Assembly: GCA_050950465.1 (NCBI GenBank)
Contig: JBMNHQ010000002.1
Coordinates: forward strand, 372,001-436,000
Direction of reading: 5' to 3'
DNA length: 64,000 nt
From: CAZRIZ01 sp050950465
Lineage (GTDB): Bacteria; Patescibacteriota; Saccharimonadia; Saccharimonadales; Saccharimonadaceae
Shown piece by piece: positions 1-8,156 of this stretch. Each line of letters begins with the position of its first letter. Position 1 is the first letter of the stretch. The position numbers were made by a program, and so were the translations under genes. Below the pieces are notes generated by a model. The model worked only from the letters and a program-made list of their open reading frames with translations, was not told the DNA's origin and searched no databases.

Positions 1-242
1 GGTGCTGTAACATCGATTGGCTCAACTTCAGCTGAATCAAGTTCAGACTGACGTGTCTCAATTGCCGCCATAATCTCATGTTTCATATTGTTTAACTCAC
101 GCCCAAAATCAGCCTTTTTATTTTTAGGCAATTCAGCTAATTGTTTATACAAATCAGCTAATTTAGGCGACTTTAAAACCGCCGTTGGATTTGGTGACTT
201 GTTAATTTGTTCTAATAGTTCTAATTTGACTTTTCTTAACAT
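1..242 (-). CDS. pheS: Phenylalanyl-tRNA synthetase alpha subunit, N-terminal fragment
   Basis: Partial gene running off the left edge. The ATG lies at 242-240 and overlaps the upstream stop by one base (TAATG). About 80 residues are visible: a helical N-terminus followed by KADFGRELNNMKHEI and then a VEPIDVTAP segment, which match the N-terminal coiled coil of PheS and the conserved IDVTLP-like junction before the catalytic core. PheS with PheT charges tRNA-Phe in the cytosol. A tRNA-Phe gene lies elsewhere in the window. The catalytic motifs are outside the window, so the call rests on the N-terminal pattern only. Confidence 0.75.
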   Translation of the reverse strand, partial: MLRKVKLELLEQINKSPNPTAVLKSPKLADLYKQLAELPKNKKADFGRELNNMKHEIMAAIETRQSELDSAEVEPIDVTA

Positions 243-493
243 TACGCCACCGCCATATAACCAATTATTACAATCAAAACAATTACTACTAATAAAATAG
301 CCTGCCCAGCATGTTTGGCAGATTCTACTCGGCGATCTTTCTTGGTTTTTAGCTTGGTTTGTGGTGCATCTTCAGAGTTTTCCACCCAAATATCAAAATC
401 CTTACTAGTTTCTTCTGATTTACGCCTAAGATCTGCCTTGATTCGGCGTTGCAATTCAGTTTGTTCATTCTCTTGTTTTAAATACAATCCCAT
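242..493 (-). CDS. Small tail-anchored membrane protein, unknown
   Basis: About 83 residues: a charged, Glu/Lys-rich helical cytosolic part, then one C-terminal transmembrane helix of about 20 residues (VVIVLIVIIGYMAV-like). The frame opens at a TTG at 529, but I choose the ATG at 493 because a TATACT -10 box lies exactly 7 bases upstream, the leaderless pattern seen repeatedly in this window. Its stop overlaps the pheS start by one base, so the two are probably co-transcribed. No family recognised. Confidence 0.6.
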   Translation of the reverse strand: MGLYLKQENEQTELQRRIKADLRRKSEETSKDFDIWVENSEDAPQTKLKTKKDRRVESAKHAGQAILLVVIVLIVIIGYMAVA

Positions 494-513
494 ACCCGCT
501 AGTATATCACTTC

Positions 514-541
514 TTGATTTATCGCTCAATTAGGTTATAAT
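514..541 (+). promoter_or_regulatory. Promoter for the aquaporin-like gene
   Basis: TTGATT (514-519), 16-base spacer, TATAAT (536-541), ahead of the leader and Shine-Dalgarno of the gene starting at 606. Confidence 0.5.
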
Positions 542-605
542 TCAGAATAATCTGATTAACATGATGGAGTTAATTGGGAATATAACTAATCAAGGAGGTT
601 ATCAA

Positions 606-1472
606 ATGGCTAATAAAAAAGCCAAACCGAAAGCAAAAGCCAAATCAAAGAAAACTGCAAGCAAGGCTAAAGCGACCAAAACGCCAGTCAACAAGCGCAC
701 CACTACTCGTGTGGTTTCCGCTAAAACCGACGCGAAAGAAGTTAAAAAAGGCAATATTTTTATGCGGTTTGTTAATTATACGCTCATGCCTAACACAATT
801 CGCATGATTGTTCTAGAGCTTCTAGGTGCTTTTATGCTAGCAGTCACATTTGTGCTAACCCAAGGACACCCGATGTATATGATGTTCTCAGTCATCGCCG
901 TTTTCTTGGTATTTAGTCACGCAACTGGCGGGGCATTTAATCCAGCCCTGACCTTTGGTCAATGGATTACCCGTAAGATTTGTGGTGCTGCTATGATTCT
1001 ACAAATTGTAGCCCAATTCTTAGGTGGTATGCTAGCACTAGTTGTCCTAAACGCCTTCATTGGCGCAGCTGCAGGCGCTGAATCAGCTTATGGCGCAATC
1101 GAACTATTTAGTATGCAGGAAATTATGGCCGGCAAGGAGTGGTACCTATTTGCTGCTGAAGTCGTCGGCATGATAATTATCGCCCTAGCTCTTGGTCGTA
1201 TTACTAAAGCTAAAGCTAGTAATCACTTAGAAAAATCTTTGACAGTTGGCTGTGCAGTCTTTGCTGCTATGCTATTAGCTGGTACTGCCGCTAATTATGC
1301 CAGTGGTATGTCAGTACTAAATCCAAGCATCCTTATGACGCTACAAGCCTTTCCACACAAAAACTGGGTATGGCTGGTATCAATCTATGTGATTGCCCCA
1401 TTACTTGGTGGTGCAATTGGCTATGTCTTAACTGACTTACTACAGGAAAAAGCATCAACCAAAGTGCGCTAA
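606..1472 (+). CDS. MIP/aquaporin-family channel with basic N-terminus
   Basis: About 288 residues. An AAGGAGG site 7 bases before ATG 606 fixes the start; an ATG at 561 lies upstream in frame but lacks a site. The first 55 residues are a Lys/Ala-rich basic extension, unusual for the family. Six hydrophobic segments follow, with the two hemipore motifs: NPA in GGAFNPALTF and NPS in SVLNPSI. The NPS variant of the second motif may alter selectivity. The family moves water, glycerol or small neutral solutes across the membrane. The gene converges on rmuC and shares a terminator with it. The family call is firm; the substrate cannot be read from sequence. Confidence 0.85.
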   Translation: MANKKAKPKAKAKSKKTASKAKATKTPVNKRTTTRVVSAKTDAKEVKKGNIFMRFVNYTLMPNTIRMIVLELLGAFMLAVTFVLTQGHPMYMMFSVIAVFLVFSHATGGAFNPALTFGQWITRKICGAAMILQIVAQFLGGMLALVVLNAFIGAAAGAESAYGAIELFSMQEIMAGKEWYLFAAEVVGMIIIALALGRITKAKASNHLEKSLTVGCAVFAAMLLAGTAANYASGMSVLNPSILMTLQAFPHKNWVWLVSIYVIAPLLGGAIGYVLTDLLQEKASTKVR

Positions 1473-1492
1473 TTAGACTCAGTCTAAACAAA

Positions 1493-1518
1493 AACATCCC
1501 CACCTAGGGGATGTTTTT
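1493..1518. terminator. Bidirectional Rho-independent terminator
   Basis: ACATCCCC / GGGGATGT stem with an A-run before and a T-run after, between the convergent aquaporin-like gene and rmuC. Confidence 0.8.
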
Positions 1519-1523
1519 ATAAG

Positions 1524-2600
1524 TTAATCGATTTGTGGTCGATCAATTAATTCGACCTCTATACTAGGTTCGCCGCCTGATATTCTTACAACATCCTTAT
1601 CGACTTTCGCAAACTCTTTCGAAGCATTATTATAGTGATTAACCGTCGTACCAAGCGAGTTGCCTAACTTCTTCATATACTCATCATACTTAGCAATATG
1701 TTGACCAAGTTGACCAACTCGCACCTGAATATCCTTAGCTTGCTCTTCGATTTGTAAGCTCCTTAACCCCTGTAAAACAGTCTGTAAATAAGCCATGAAG
1801 CTGGTTGGGCTAGTGATAATAACGTGCTTATCGCGAAAAGCATATTCGATTAAATTGCGCGAACTACCACCCTGACCAACATTATTAATTAGTAAATCAT
1901 AATAAAGTGATTCACTTGGTATAAACATGAAGGCAAATTCCATTGTACCCTCGCTGGGGCGAATGTATTTGGCAGTTTCGTCAATTCGCGCTTTTAAGTC
2001 AGCCTTAACTTTGAGTGCTAGCTTATTACGCTCCTCGCCTTCCGCCTCAATCATACGATTATAATTCTCTAAGCTAAACTTGCTGTCAATCGGCAAGAGT
2101 TGGTTTTTATCAAGAAATATCACCGCATCGACCGTTTCACCATCTTTGAAACGATACTGCATCTGAAATTGACCGGCTGGCAAGACATTATCTAAAACAC
2201 TCTCCAAATAGAATTCACCAAAAACACCCCGCTGTTTAGGGTTTTGTAAAACATTTTGTAGAGTCTTAAGCTCATCAGCCACATTAACCACACGCTTATT
2301 AGCATCCTCAAAACTCGCTAAACGGCGATTAACATCAGCAATAATTTTGTAACTCTCCGACATTTGTTTTGACATTGATGTCTGGGTCTGAGTATAATTA
2401 CGCTCCAATCGATCAGACATTGTCGTGTTCGACTGGTGCACCGTATCCTTCAAGCCATCAATCCGCGCATTTAACTCATTCAAATCACTCTTTAATAATG
2501 TTAGACTCTCCGGTTGTTTATTCCGTCGCGTCAATATAATCAAGGCACCAATATTAACAGCGACAACGATGACGCCGAAGATAATTAAAATAGTTTCCAC
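1524..2600 (-). CDS. rmuC: DNA recombination protein RmuC
   Basis: 358 residues from a GTG start behind an AAGGAGAAG site. Order: an N-terminal membrane helix (about 5-22), a long coiled coil (about 30-115), then the RmuC domain with KQRGVFGEFYLESVL, DAVIFLDKNQLLPIDSKFSLENY and the SLYYDLL region. The family is nuclease-like and limits recombination between short inverted repeats; the biochemical role is incompletely known. It is separated by 12 bases from an upstream membrane-protein gene and is probably in its operon. Confidence 0.9.
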   Translation of the reverse strand: METILIIFGVIVVAVNIGALIILTRRNKQPESLTLLKSDLNELNARIDGLKDTVHQSNTTMSDRLERNYTQTQTSMSKQMSESYKIIADVNRRLASFEDANKRVVNVADELKTLQNVLQNPKQRGVFGEFYLESVLDNVLPAGQFQMQYRFKDGETVDAVIFLDKNQLLPIDSKFSLENYNRMIEAEGEERNKLALKVKADLKARIDETAKYIRPSEGTMEFAFMFIPSESLYYDLLINNVGQGGSSRNLIEYAFRDKHVIITSPTSFMAYLQTVLQGLRSLQIEEQAKDIQVRVGQLGQHIAKYDEYMKKLGNSLGTTVNHYNNASKEFAKVDKDVVRISGGEPSIEVELIDRPQID

Positions 2601-2612
2601 CCTTCTTCTCCT

Positions 2613-3068
2613 TTATTTAGCGATTAAAAATAATAATATTGCAACAATAATTGTTAAAGCTACAGAGATTAGCCAGTTATTAACTCGTGCTAGCCAGCCA
2701 AAAGTAGCAAAAACTAGCGCACCTAGTAAGCCGTAGGCTAAAATTCGCCCAGGCCAAATTGCTAGCGCCAATGGCAAATTCCAAAAAATCAACAAAGCAG
2801 GGACAGCGATGCAAATTGGTCTTTCCTGACGAGCTAACATCATAATTAATAACACAATAACTGAATCTATCACTAAAGACACTCGAAACGTTTTGACTGT
2901 ATCACCCAAACAATTATTTGGAGCAACCCTGCAAGTAATGAAACTTAAAACCAGCGGTAAAATTGCTAATAAGATTCCAAATAGTAACCCCCAGCCTAAA
3001 GTTCGAAAAACTCGCTTGCTATAGGAAAAGAAATCCATTTCCCTGTTGTCAATAATCACTCTCGCCAT
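2613..3068 (-). CDS. Multi-pass membrane protein, unknown
   Basis: About 151 residues. The start is set at ATG 3068, which has AAGGAG 6 bases upstream; an in-frame ATG at 3086 has none. Four to five hydrophobic helices (about 20-45, 70-90, 95-115, 118-150) after a short basic N-terminus. Two cysteines (about 50 and 56) lie in the first loop. It lies just upstream of rmuC on the same strand. No family recognised. Confidence 0.65.
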   Translation of the reverse strand: MARVIIDNREMDFFSYSKRVFRTLGWGLLFGILLAILPLVLSFITCRVAPNNCLGDTVKTFRVSLVIDSVIVLLIMMLARQERPICIAVPALLIFWNLPLALAIWPGRILAYGLLGALVFATFGWLARVNNWLISVALTIIVAILLFLIAK

Positions 3069-3148
3069 AATTCTCCTTATAGCCACCCAGATTTGCTTTT
3101 ATTTTACCATAATCGAACACCTTTGTCGAAATTTTATATAATGATATA

Positions 3149-4333
3149 GTGGTATCTATGGCAAAAAAGTTTTCATCTAAAAGATTGGCGCTCATCTTAT
3201 TATTGATTCTATTAATCTTTAGTGGTGGTATGGGTTATTTACTTTGGCAAAAGCAACAAATCAGGCCTACCGATACCACACCAACTAAGTCAGAAAAAAA
3301 GAAACTAACACCACCAAGTCTACAAATTACTTTTGCTGCTATGGGCGATATGTTGGCGCACGATACCGTAAATCAGCAAGCTAAAACCGATGATGGATAT
3401 GATTACAAACCATATTTTGAGCAAATTAAACCACTTTACTCAGACGTCGATGTAGTATTCTGTAATCCCGAGACTCTCTCGGCTGGTGCTAACTTTGGTA
3501 TTTCAGGCTATCCAACTTTCAATGCACCAACTGAATTCGCTCGTGATCTTAGCGCCTCGGGTTGTCAAGTTATCAACCTGGCCACCAATCACATTGCTGA
3601 CAAGACCCCCACAGCAGTTAGTAAAACCATCGACGTCTGGCAGAACCAAACTGGTACATTAGCTGTGGCTGGCGCCAATAAGAGCGCCGAAGAACAACAG
3701 CAGGTAGCTTATTTTGAAAAAAACGGACTCAAGGTTGCTTTTGTGGCTTTCGCCCAATATAGCAATCGCGCTACCAGCTCAACGTTACTTAATCTCTATT
3801 CCAACACCACCCTAGTAAATCAACTCATGAGTGAAGCCCGAGCTAACGCCGACATAGTTTTAGTATCACTTCATTGGGGCACGGAAGACTCTACCACAGT
3901 CAACTCTAATCAAATTAACATCGCCAAGACCTTTGCTAATCTTGGTGCGGATGTAATTATTGGTACCGGTCCGCATGTGTTGCAAAAAGTCGATTGGGTT
4001 GACGGTAAAGACGGTCACAAAACGCTAGTTTGGTACTCAATCGGCAACATGCTGTCTAGTCAAATTCCCACCAATAATCTAACAGGTGGCGTAGCCGGCT
4101 GGACAGCTAAAAAAGTCGATGACAAAATCCAAATTAGCGACGTCAACTTCAAGCCGACCTTTATGAGCTATGATTGGCCAGCTGGTGGCAATTTACTGAG
4201 TCGACATAACTTACAACTCCAACCACTTAAAACCGCCGAGCCAAATTTAGCTAAACACAAAACCACTTACGATGATCGACTAAAATTCGTTACCGACACC
4301 ATCGGCCCCAATGCGCAAATTATCAGTAATTAA
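3149..4333 (+). CDS. CapA-family metallophosphoesterase-like envelope protein
   Basis: About 394 residues with a signal anchor (about 9-30). The CapA core follows: AAMGDMLAHD, an NPET motif, INLATNHIADKT, VSLHWGTE, GTGPHVLQ and SIGNMLSS. These match the calcineurin-like fold of poly-gamma-glutamate capsule protein CapA, but no other pga genes are here, so capsule synthesis is not implied. A TATAAT ends 6 bases before GTG 3149, suggesting a leaderless start there; ATG 3158 is the alternative. Its stop overlaps the stop of the convergent VanY-like gene by 4 bases. Confidence 0.8.
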   Translation: MVSMAKKFSSKRLALILLLILLIFSGGMGYLLWQKQQIRPTDTTPTKSEKKKLTPPSLQITFAAMGDMLAHDTVNQQAKTDDGYDYKPYFEQIKPLYSDVDVVFCNPETLSAGANFGISGYPTFNAPTEFARDLSASGCQVINLATNHIADKTPTAVSKTIDVWQNQTGTLAVAGANKSAEEQQQVAYFEKNGLKVAFVAFAQYSNRATSSTLLNLYSNTTLVNQLMSEARANADIVLVSLHWGTEDSTTVNSNQINIAKTFANLGADVIIGTGPHVLQKVDWVDGKDGHKTLVWYSIGNMLSSQIPTNNLTGGVAGWTAKKVDDKIQISDVNFKPTFMSYDWPAGGNLLSRHNLQLQPLKTAEPNLAKHKTTYDDRLKFVTDTIGPNAQIISN

Positions 4334-5175
4334 TCTTTGTAACCTAAATCTTCTCGAGCCTCCAGTAAGTGTGGTTCGGCTTCGTCAAATGTCAAGCCTG
4401 ACTGATATAGCGCTAAAGCTAAATCCCTACCAACATAGCGAAAATGCCATGGTTCAAATTGATAGCCCGTAATATCTTCTCTGCCTTCAGGATAGCGCAA
4501 GATGAAACCATAATTATGAGCATTGGCTGCCAGCCACTTACCAGCACCTGTGTCAGCAAAGCAGGTGTGCAGATAGCATTCCTGATCGGTATAAGCTAAA
4601 TCTACTGCCAAACCAAGCTGATGCTCGCTTGTGCCAGGACGAGCGCTAACCTTGTCAGCATAAGCCTGCCCACGAGTGCGTACAAAATTATTATAATAAG
4701 TCGACTGCAATTGCGATGAACGAAAACCACTGCCGATCATCAGGTTATATCCAACCGCTTTAGCATCAGCAAACATCTGGGATAATGGTTCTTGTAGTTC
4801 GGGACGCACTGACTGTTCATCACGCGATTTTTGCTTCCAAGTCGCCACATTCGCTAATTCAACTTCTGGCCGATAATCTTGACTATTTAAAGGATGGTTT
4901 CGGCTGACAATCCGCCACAAGCTATTGTCTTGTTTATAATCCTCTTCAAGCGCCACAACTTTATTGGCGTTTGGTAGCTCAACATAAACCACTTTCGGTT
5001 TCGGCCTCGTAGTCACACTCGAAGACACCTGAGTAGTCTTATCAAACACGACTTCTTGATTTTTAATCAACACAGTGCCCTGCAAGACCACCCAAGCCAA
5101 AACTAGTAACAGCACAATTAAAGTTAGTTTAATTGGCTGTTTTGCTTGACGTTTTTTTAGTTTTTTCATTTTCAT
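4330..5175 (-). CDS. VanY-like D-alanyl-D-alanine carboxypeptidase (M15B)
   Basis: 281 residues with a basic N-terminus and one membrane helix (about 15-37). The C-terminal half carries SGFRSSQLQ, SARPGTSEHQLGLAVDL (zinc SxHxxGxAxD motif) and FEPWHFRYVG (catalytic Glu and zinc His). These define the M15B zinc carboxypeptidases, which trim the terminal D-Ala of peptidoglycan stems outside the membrane. With the S11 enzyme, ddl and Mur ligases, it points to active cell-wall metabolism. Tail overlap of 4 bases with capA. Confidence 0.88.
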   Translation of the reverse strand: MKMKKLKKRQAKQPIKLTLIVLLLVLAWVVLQGTVLIKNQEVVFDKTTQVSSSVTTRPKPKVVYVELPNANKVVALEEDYKQDNSLWRIVSRNHPLNSQDYRPEVELANVATWKQKSRDEQSVRPELQEPLSQMFADAKAVGYNLMIGSGFRSSQLQSTYYNNFVRTRGQAYADKVSARPGTSEHQLGLAVDLAYTDQECYLHTCFADTGAGKWLAANAHNYGFILRYPEGREDITGYQFEPWHFRYVGRDLALALYQSGLTFDEAEPHLLEAREDLGYKD

Positions 5176-5249
5176 TTCTGATTAACATTTTACTACACCA
5201 CTAATCTTCAGCCAAATTAGCACTCTTAACGAGCCATGTCAAAACTGCC

Positions 5250-5390
5250 AACTAGATTTACCATGCCGACCTGCGAACAGCACATAAAACTATCTAATTT
5301 AGGGCGATTTTCGCTGGCAGTAGGTAAACTACAGCCAGCTCAACCCTTCTAAATTAGCGTCTTCTGTATCTGTCGGCGGATCAGCCTGAA
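5250..5390. other. Structured intergenic element, ncRNA candidate
   Basis: Between the VanY and Hsp20 genes. Nested pairings are visible: CTAATTTAGGG (5294-5304) with CCCTTCTAAATTAG (5344-5357), inside it CGCTGGC with GCCAGC, inside that GTAG with CTAC, and outside a GCCGAC / GTCGGC pair. No ORF fits. The strand and promoter are unclear. It could be a small RNA or a DNA cruciform element. Confidence 0.4.
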
Positions 5391-5398
5391 AAAACCCA

Positions 5399-5436
5399 TT
5401 AGCACTCTTGACATGGGAGTGCTAATTGGCTACAAT
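5399..5436 (+). promoter_or_regulatory. CIRCE operator overlapping the hsp20 promoter
   Basis: A perfect CIRCE element: TTAGCACTC (5399-5407), 9-base spacer, GAGTGCTAA (5417-5425). The spacer starts with the -35 box TTGACA (5408-5413); 17 bases later comes TACAAT (5431-5436). CIRCE is bound by the heat-shock repressor HrcA, so bound repressor would cover the -35 box. Confidence 0.95.
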
Positions 5437-5476
5437 GAGAAGTACTGAACCTAATTCAGAGAAAAGGAGAAGAATT

Positions 5477-5917
5477 ATGAATAAATTAGTACGTTTTGAC
5501 CCTTTTGCGGAGTTAGACGCCCTACAAAATCGCTTTTTTGGTGACGATTGGCTAACACCATCACGCATGATTAGTGCGCCAACAACCGATGTTTATACCA
5601 AAGACGGTGCTATGACCATCGAGGTGCATTTACCTAATTTTGCTGACGATGATATTAAAATTGAGGTCGACGGCAATGATCTGATTATGCGTGCTGAAAA
5701 ACACGAACGTGAAGAAGATAAAGGTAAGCGTTATATCGTTCGTGAAAGTAGCAGTAGCTTCTACCGTCGCATACAATTACCAGAGCGCGCCAATATTGAC
5801 AAAATTGACGCCGATATTGAAGGTGGCGTTCTAACCGTCAAGATCCCACTAACACCAGTACCAGAACCAAAACGCATAGCAGTTAAAAAATCTAAATCAA
5901 AAAAAAGACTTAGCTGA
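5477..5917 (+). CDS. Hsp20 / alpha-crystallin small heat-shock protein
   Basis: 146 residues from ATG 5477, chosen for the AAAGGAGAA site upstream; the frame is open to 5426 but that part overlaps the promoter. An N-terminal arm (VRFDPFAELD) is followed by the alpha-crystallin domain (about 35-130) with YIVRESSSSFYRRIQLPERAN and the GVLTVKIPL core, and a basic Lys/Ser tail. It is an ATP-independent holdase chaperone. The CIRCE site directly upstream predicts heat induction through HrcA. It is monocistronic, with a terminator immediately after. Confidence 0.93.
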   Translation: MNKLVRFDPFAELDALQNRFFGDDWLTPSRMISAPTTDVYTKDGAMTIEVHLPNFADDDIKIEVDGNDLIMRAEKHEREEDKGKRYIVRESSSSFYRRIQLPERANIDKIDADIEGGVLTVKIPLTPVPEPKRIAVKKSKSKKRLS

Positions 5918-5921
5918 CAGA

Positions 5922-5960
5922 AAAAGTGTCGCCCTAGACCCTGGGCGATACTTTTGTTTT
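5922..5960 (+). terminator. Terminator after hsp20
   Basis: AAAAGTGTCGCCC pairs with GGGCGATACTTTT, followed by T-rich sequence. Confidence 0.75.
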
Positions 5961-6016
5961 ACAACACATAACCACCCTTTAAATTAAAACTCCAATACAA
6001 CGCCTACCAACCTAAC

Positions 6017-6090
6017 TTGTATATTATATCAACTTGTGGTATAATAGTAGAATAGCCTTTGATTAGGATTATATTCAAATATATTCTACT
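6017..6090 (+). promoter_or_regulatory. Promoter and leader hairpin of the 6129 gene
   Basis: TTGTAT (6017-6022), 17-base spacer, TATAAT (6040-6045). The leader then carries AGTAGAATA (6046-6054) complementary to TATTCTACT (6082-6090), a perfect 9-bp stem. AAAAGGAGG precedes the start. Confidence 0.5.
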
Positions 6091-6128
6091 GATTTCCAAT
6101 CAACGAACATTTAAAAGGAGGTTGTATT

Positions 6129-6608
6129 ATGTACCCAGTCTCTAAAAGTCTACCGGTACCATCACTTGGAACTATGTTGCTCACCTGCTTAATCTACGCC
6201 ATAATATTAGGCATCGTTGTTCTGCTGATTTATCAGTTGATCAAACTAAGATGGCCACAGAAAGCTTCTGATGGCTTACCTCTCTTAACTCTTCTTGCCG
6301 TGGCACTGTCTTTTGGATTAACTATCTATCCGTCAGAAATGACTGGGTGGATAGAACTGCAGCTCATGCGGGCATGGAGGTGGTTCCAAAATCTAGGAAT
6401 ATTCTGGCAAATACTCATTCCTTGCTGGGCACTCATCATACTAACGGCCGTAATAATAGTCATAATTGAGACGATTGATGACAAGCGAGACCCGAAGGAG
6501 AAAGACAATCTTTTCTGGCGAATCTACAAGAGCCGTAATTGGTTTTGGATAATGCTCATAATCAGCATAGTCCTACCTGTTGTGATAGCCATAATCCGGC
6601 TCTTATGA
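6129..6608 (+). CDS. Four-helix membrane protein, unknown
   Basis: 159 residues; the start is fixed by AAAAGGAGG 7 bases upstream. Hydrophobic segments lie at about 15-38, 50-66, 88-112 and 135-158, with a charged loop (DDKRDPKEKDN) between the third and fourth. No family recognised. It has its own promoter, hairpin leader and terminator, like several other unknown genes in this window. Confidence 0.7.
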   Translation: MYPVSKSLPVPSLGTMLLTCLIYAIILGIVVLLIYQLIKLRWPQKASDGLPLLTLLAVALSFGLTIYPSEMTGWIELQLMRAWRWFQNLGIFWQILIPCWALIILTAVIIVIIETIDDKRDPKEKDNLFWRIYKSRNWFWIMLIISIVLPVVIAIIRLL

Positions 6609-6635
6609 CAAAACGACCTGCACCATCCCTCCTTA

Positions 6636-6656
6636 CCCGCCTCACGGCGGGTTTTT
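6636..6656 (+). terminator. Terminator after the 6129 gene
   Basis: CCCGCC, loop TCAC, GGCGGG, then five T. Confidence 0.85.
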
Positions 6657-6695
6657 AATTAGCAAAAGCCATAAAAAATACGTTAAACTGGTAAT

Positions 6696-7676
6696 ATGAG
6701 TAAGTTGCGGATAAGACCTAAGCCGAAATCAAAACGGTGGCTACTTTGGCTAGCATTAATACCCATTTTAATCACTTCACTTACTGGACTAACGCAATCT
6801 AATGAACTAGTTAACTACATCAGTCAATACACAGGTGTGGCACCTAAGATTATCACCAACCCTTATCGCCCCGCGCCACCGGCTTGGCCAGTAGCGTCAG
6901 AAGAATACCACAGCAAAAACATCATTGTCTATGACCTAAGTCGAAAACAAATCCTATTTCGTAAAAACATTGACACACCAGTGCCGGTGGCGTCATTAAC
7001 AAAGATTATGACGGCAATTTTAGCAATTGAAAAGCTACCTAATTTAAACGATACAACTAAAGTAAGCGCCACCACCATCAACCAAATGCAAGCCCGCAAC
7101 GCCTCTGTAGCTGGTTTTTCGTCTGGAGAAATGCTCAGATACATCGATTTGCTTTATGGTGTTATACTTCCCAGTGGTGGCGAAGCCTCATTAACCCTAG
7201 CTGAAGCGATAGCTAGTAATGAAACTGAGTTTGTTAACCTAATGAATGCACGCGCTAAAGAACTTAATATGACTCAAACTAACTTCGCCAACTCGACAGG
7301 ACTTGACGCCAAAGGACAAGAATCAACCATACGTGATTTAACACGCCTGTTGCGTTACGCCCTAAAAAACCCAACTTTTCGACAAATATTTACAACAGCT
7401 GAATTCCAAACCAGCGCAACTAATTATCGTCCCCAAGGAATAAAACTAAAACATAGTATTTTAAGTAATATATCATCTGATGAGCAGCCAGATTTTAAGA
7501 TTTTAGGCGGTAAATCTGGCACCACCTACGCCGCTGGGCTTTGCTGGGCAACTCTAGCCCAAAAAAGTGAACGAGAATTTTTAATTATTACCCTCGGAGC
7601 CCCACTAGACAATCTCTACAGCCCAACGCTCTACCAGAAGAAAGATCTATTGTCGATTATGCAAACTATTAACTGA
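6696..7676 (+). CDS. Serine D-Ala-D-Ala carboxypeptidase (peptidase S11, DacA-like)
   Basis: 326 residues, with a signal/membrane segment (about 15-32). The S11 motifs are in order: SxxK as ASLTK, an SGG variant of the SxN motif (LPSGGEAS), and KSGT in GGKSGTTYAAG. The family trims the fifth-position D-Ala of murein outside the membrane. There is no clear C-terminal amphipathic anchor, so the N-terminal helix probably tethers it. TAAACT lies 6 bases before the ATG, consistent with leaderless transcription; no Shine-Dalgarno is present. Confidence 0.88.
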   Translation: MSKLRIRPKPKSKRWLLWLALIPILITSLTGLTQSNELVNYISQYTGVAPKIITNPYRPAPPAWPVASEEYHSKNIIVYDLSRKQILFRKNIDTPVPVASLTKIMTAILAIEKLPNLNDTTKVSATTINQMQARNASVAGFSSGEMLRYIDLLYGVILPSGGEASLTLAEAIASNETEFVNLMNARAKELNMTQTNFANSTGLDAKGQESTIRDLTRLLRYALKNPTFRQIFTTAEFQTSATNYRPQGIKLKHSILSNISSDEQPDFKILGGKSGTTYAAGLCWATLAQKSEREFLIITLGAPLDNLYSPTLYQKKDLLSIMQTIN

Positions 7677-7712
7677 TTTTGAAGTATAATAAAAGAGGAA
7701 AGGGAGAAATAA

Positions 7713-8156
7713 ATGACTAAACCGAAAAAACTCTACCGTAGTAAGACTGATCGTAAACTAACTGGCTTGTGCGGAGGCTTAGCGGAGTATTGGGATTATG
7801 ATTCAACAATCATTCGTATTACGTTTCTAGCATTAGTTCTGTTATCTAAAGGTTTTTTTGTTTGGATTTATGTTATCGCTACTATTCTTGTCCCTGAGAA
7901 GAACAAGCCTAGTGTCGTAGACAAAATTGCCAATCAGCCTTTTGAAAAGACCGTCGACGAAATAGTTGGCATGGCACATGGCACACCTAAGTCTCAGCAA
8001 GGTTTGTGGGTAGGTATCGCACTAATTGTCCTAGGTGTTTTTGCGCTAATTCGCCCGTTTTTGCCTGTTTGGTTAAAACTCGACCAATTACTTTTAGCAA
8101 CCATTTTAATTGGTGGCGGCGTATTAATTATTAAAAAGAGAGAGGAGAAAAAATGA
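7713..8156 (+). CDS. PspC-domain membrane protein
   Basis: 147 residues with an AAAGGGAG site. The PspC domain is at the N-terminus: KKLYRSKTDRKLTGLCGGLAEYW, then a hydrophobic helix (about 35-60) ending in VPEKN. Two more membrane helices (about 93-108 and 120-140) follow. The family senses envelope stress. The last four bases overlap the next gene (ATGA), indicating translational coupling. A TATAAT lies at 7685-7690. Confidence 0.85.
   Translation: MTKPKKLYRSKTDRKLTGLCGGLAEYWDYDSTIIRITFLALVLLSKGFFVWIYVIATILVPEKNKPSVVDKIANQPFEKTVDEIVGMAHGTPKSQQGLWVGIALIVLGVFALIRPFLPVWLKLDQLLLATILIGGGVLIIKKREEKK

Noticed and set aside
88..300. 70-codon plus-strand ORF at the left edge
   Set aside because: Antisense to pheS and the small membrane protein, whose frames have clear coding character.
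5216..5224. Second CIRCE half-site TTAGCACTC
   Set aside because: No GAGTGCTAA partner at the right distance; only the site at 5399-5425 is complete.
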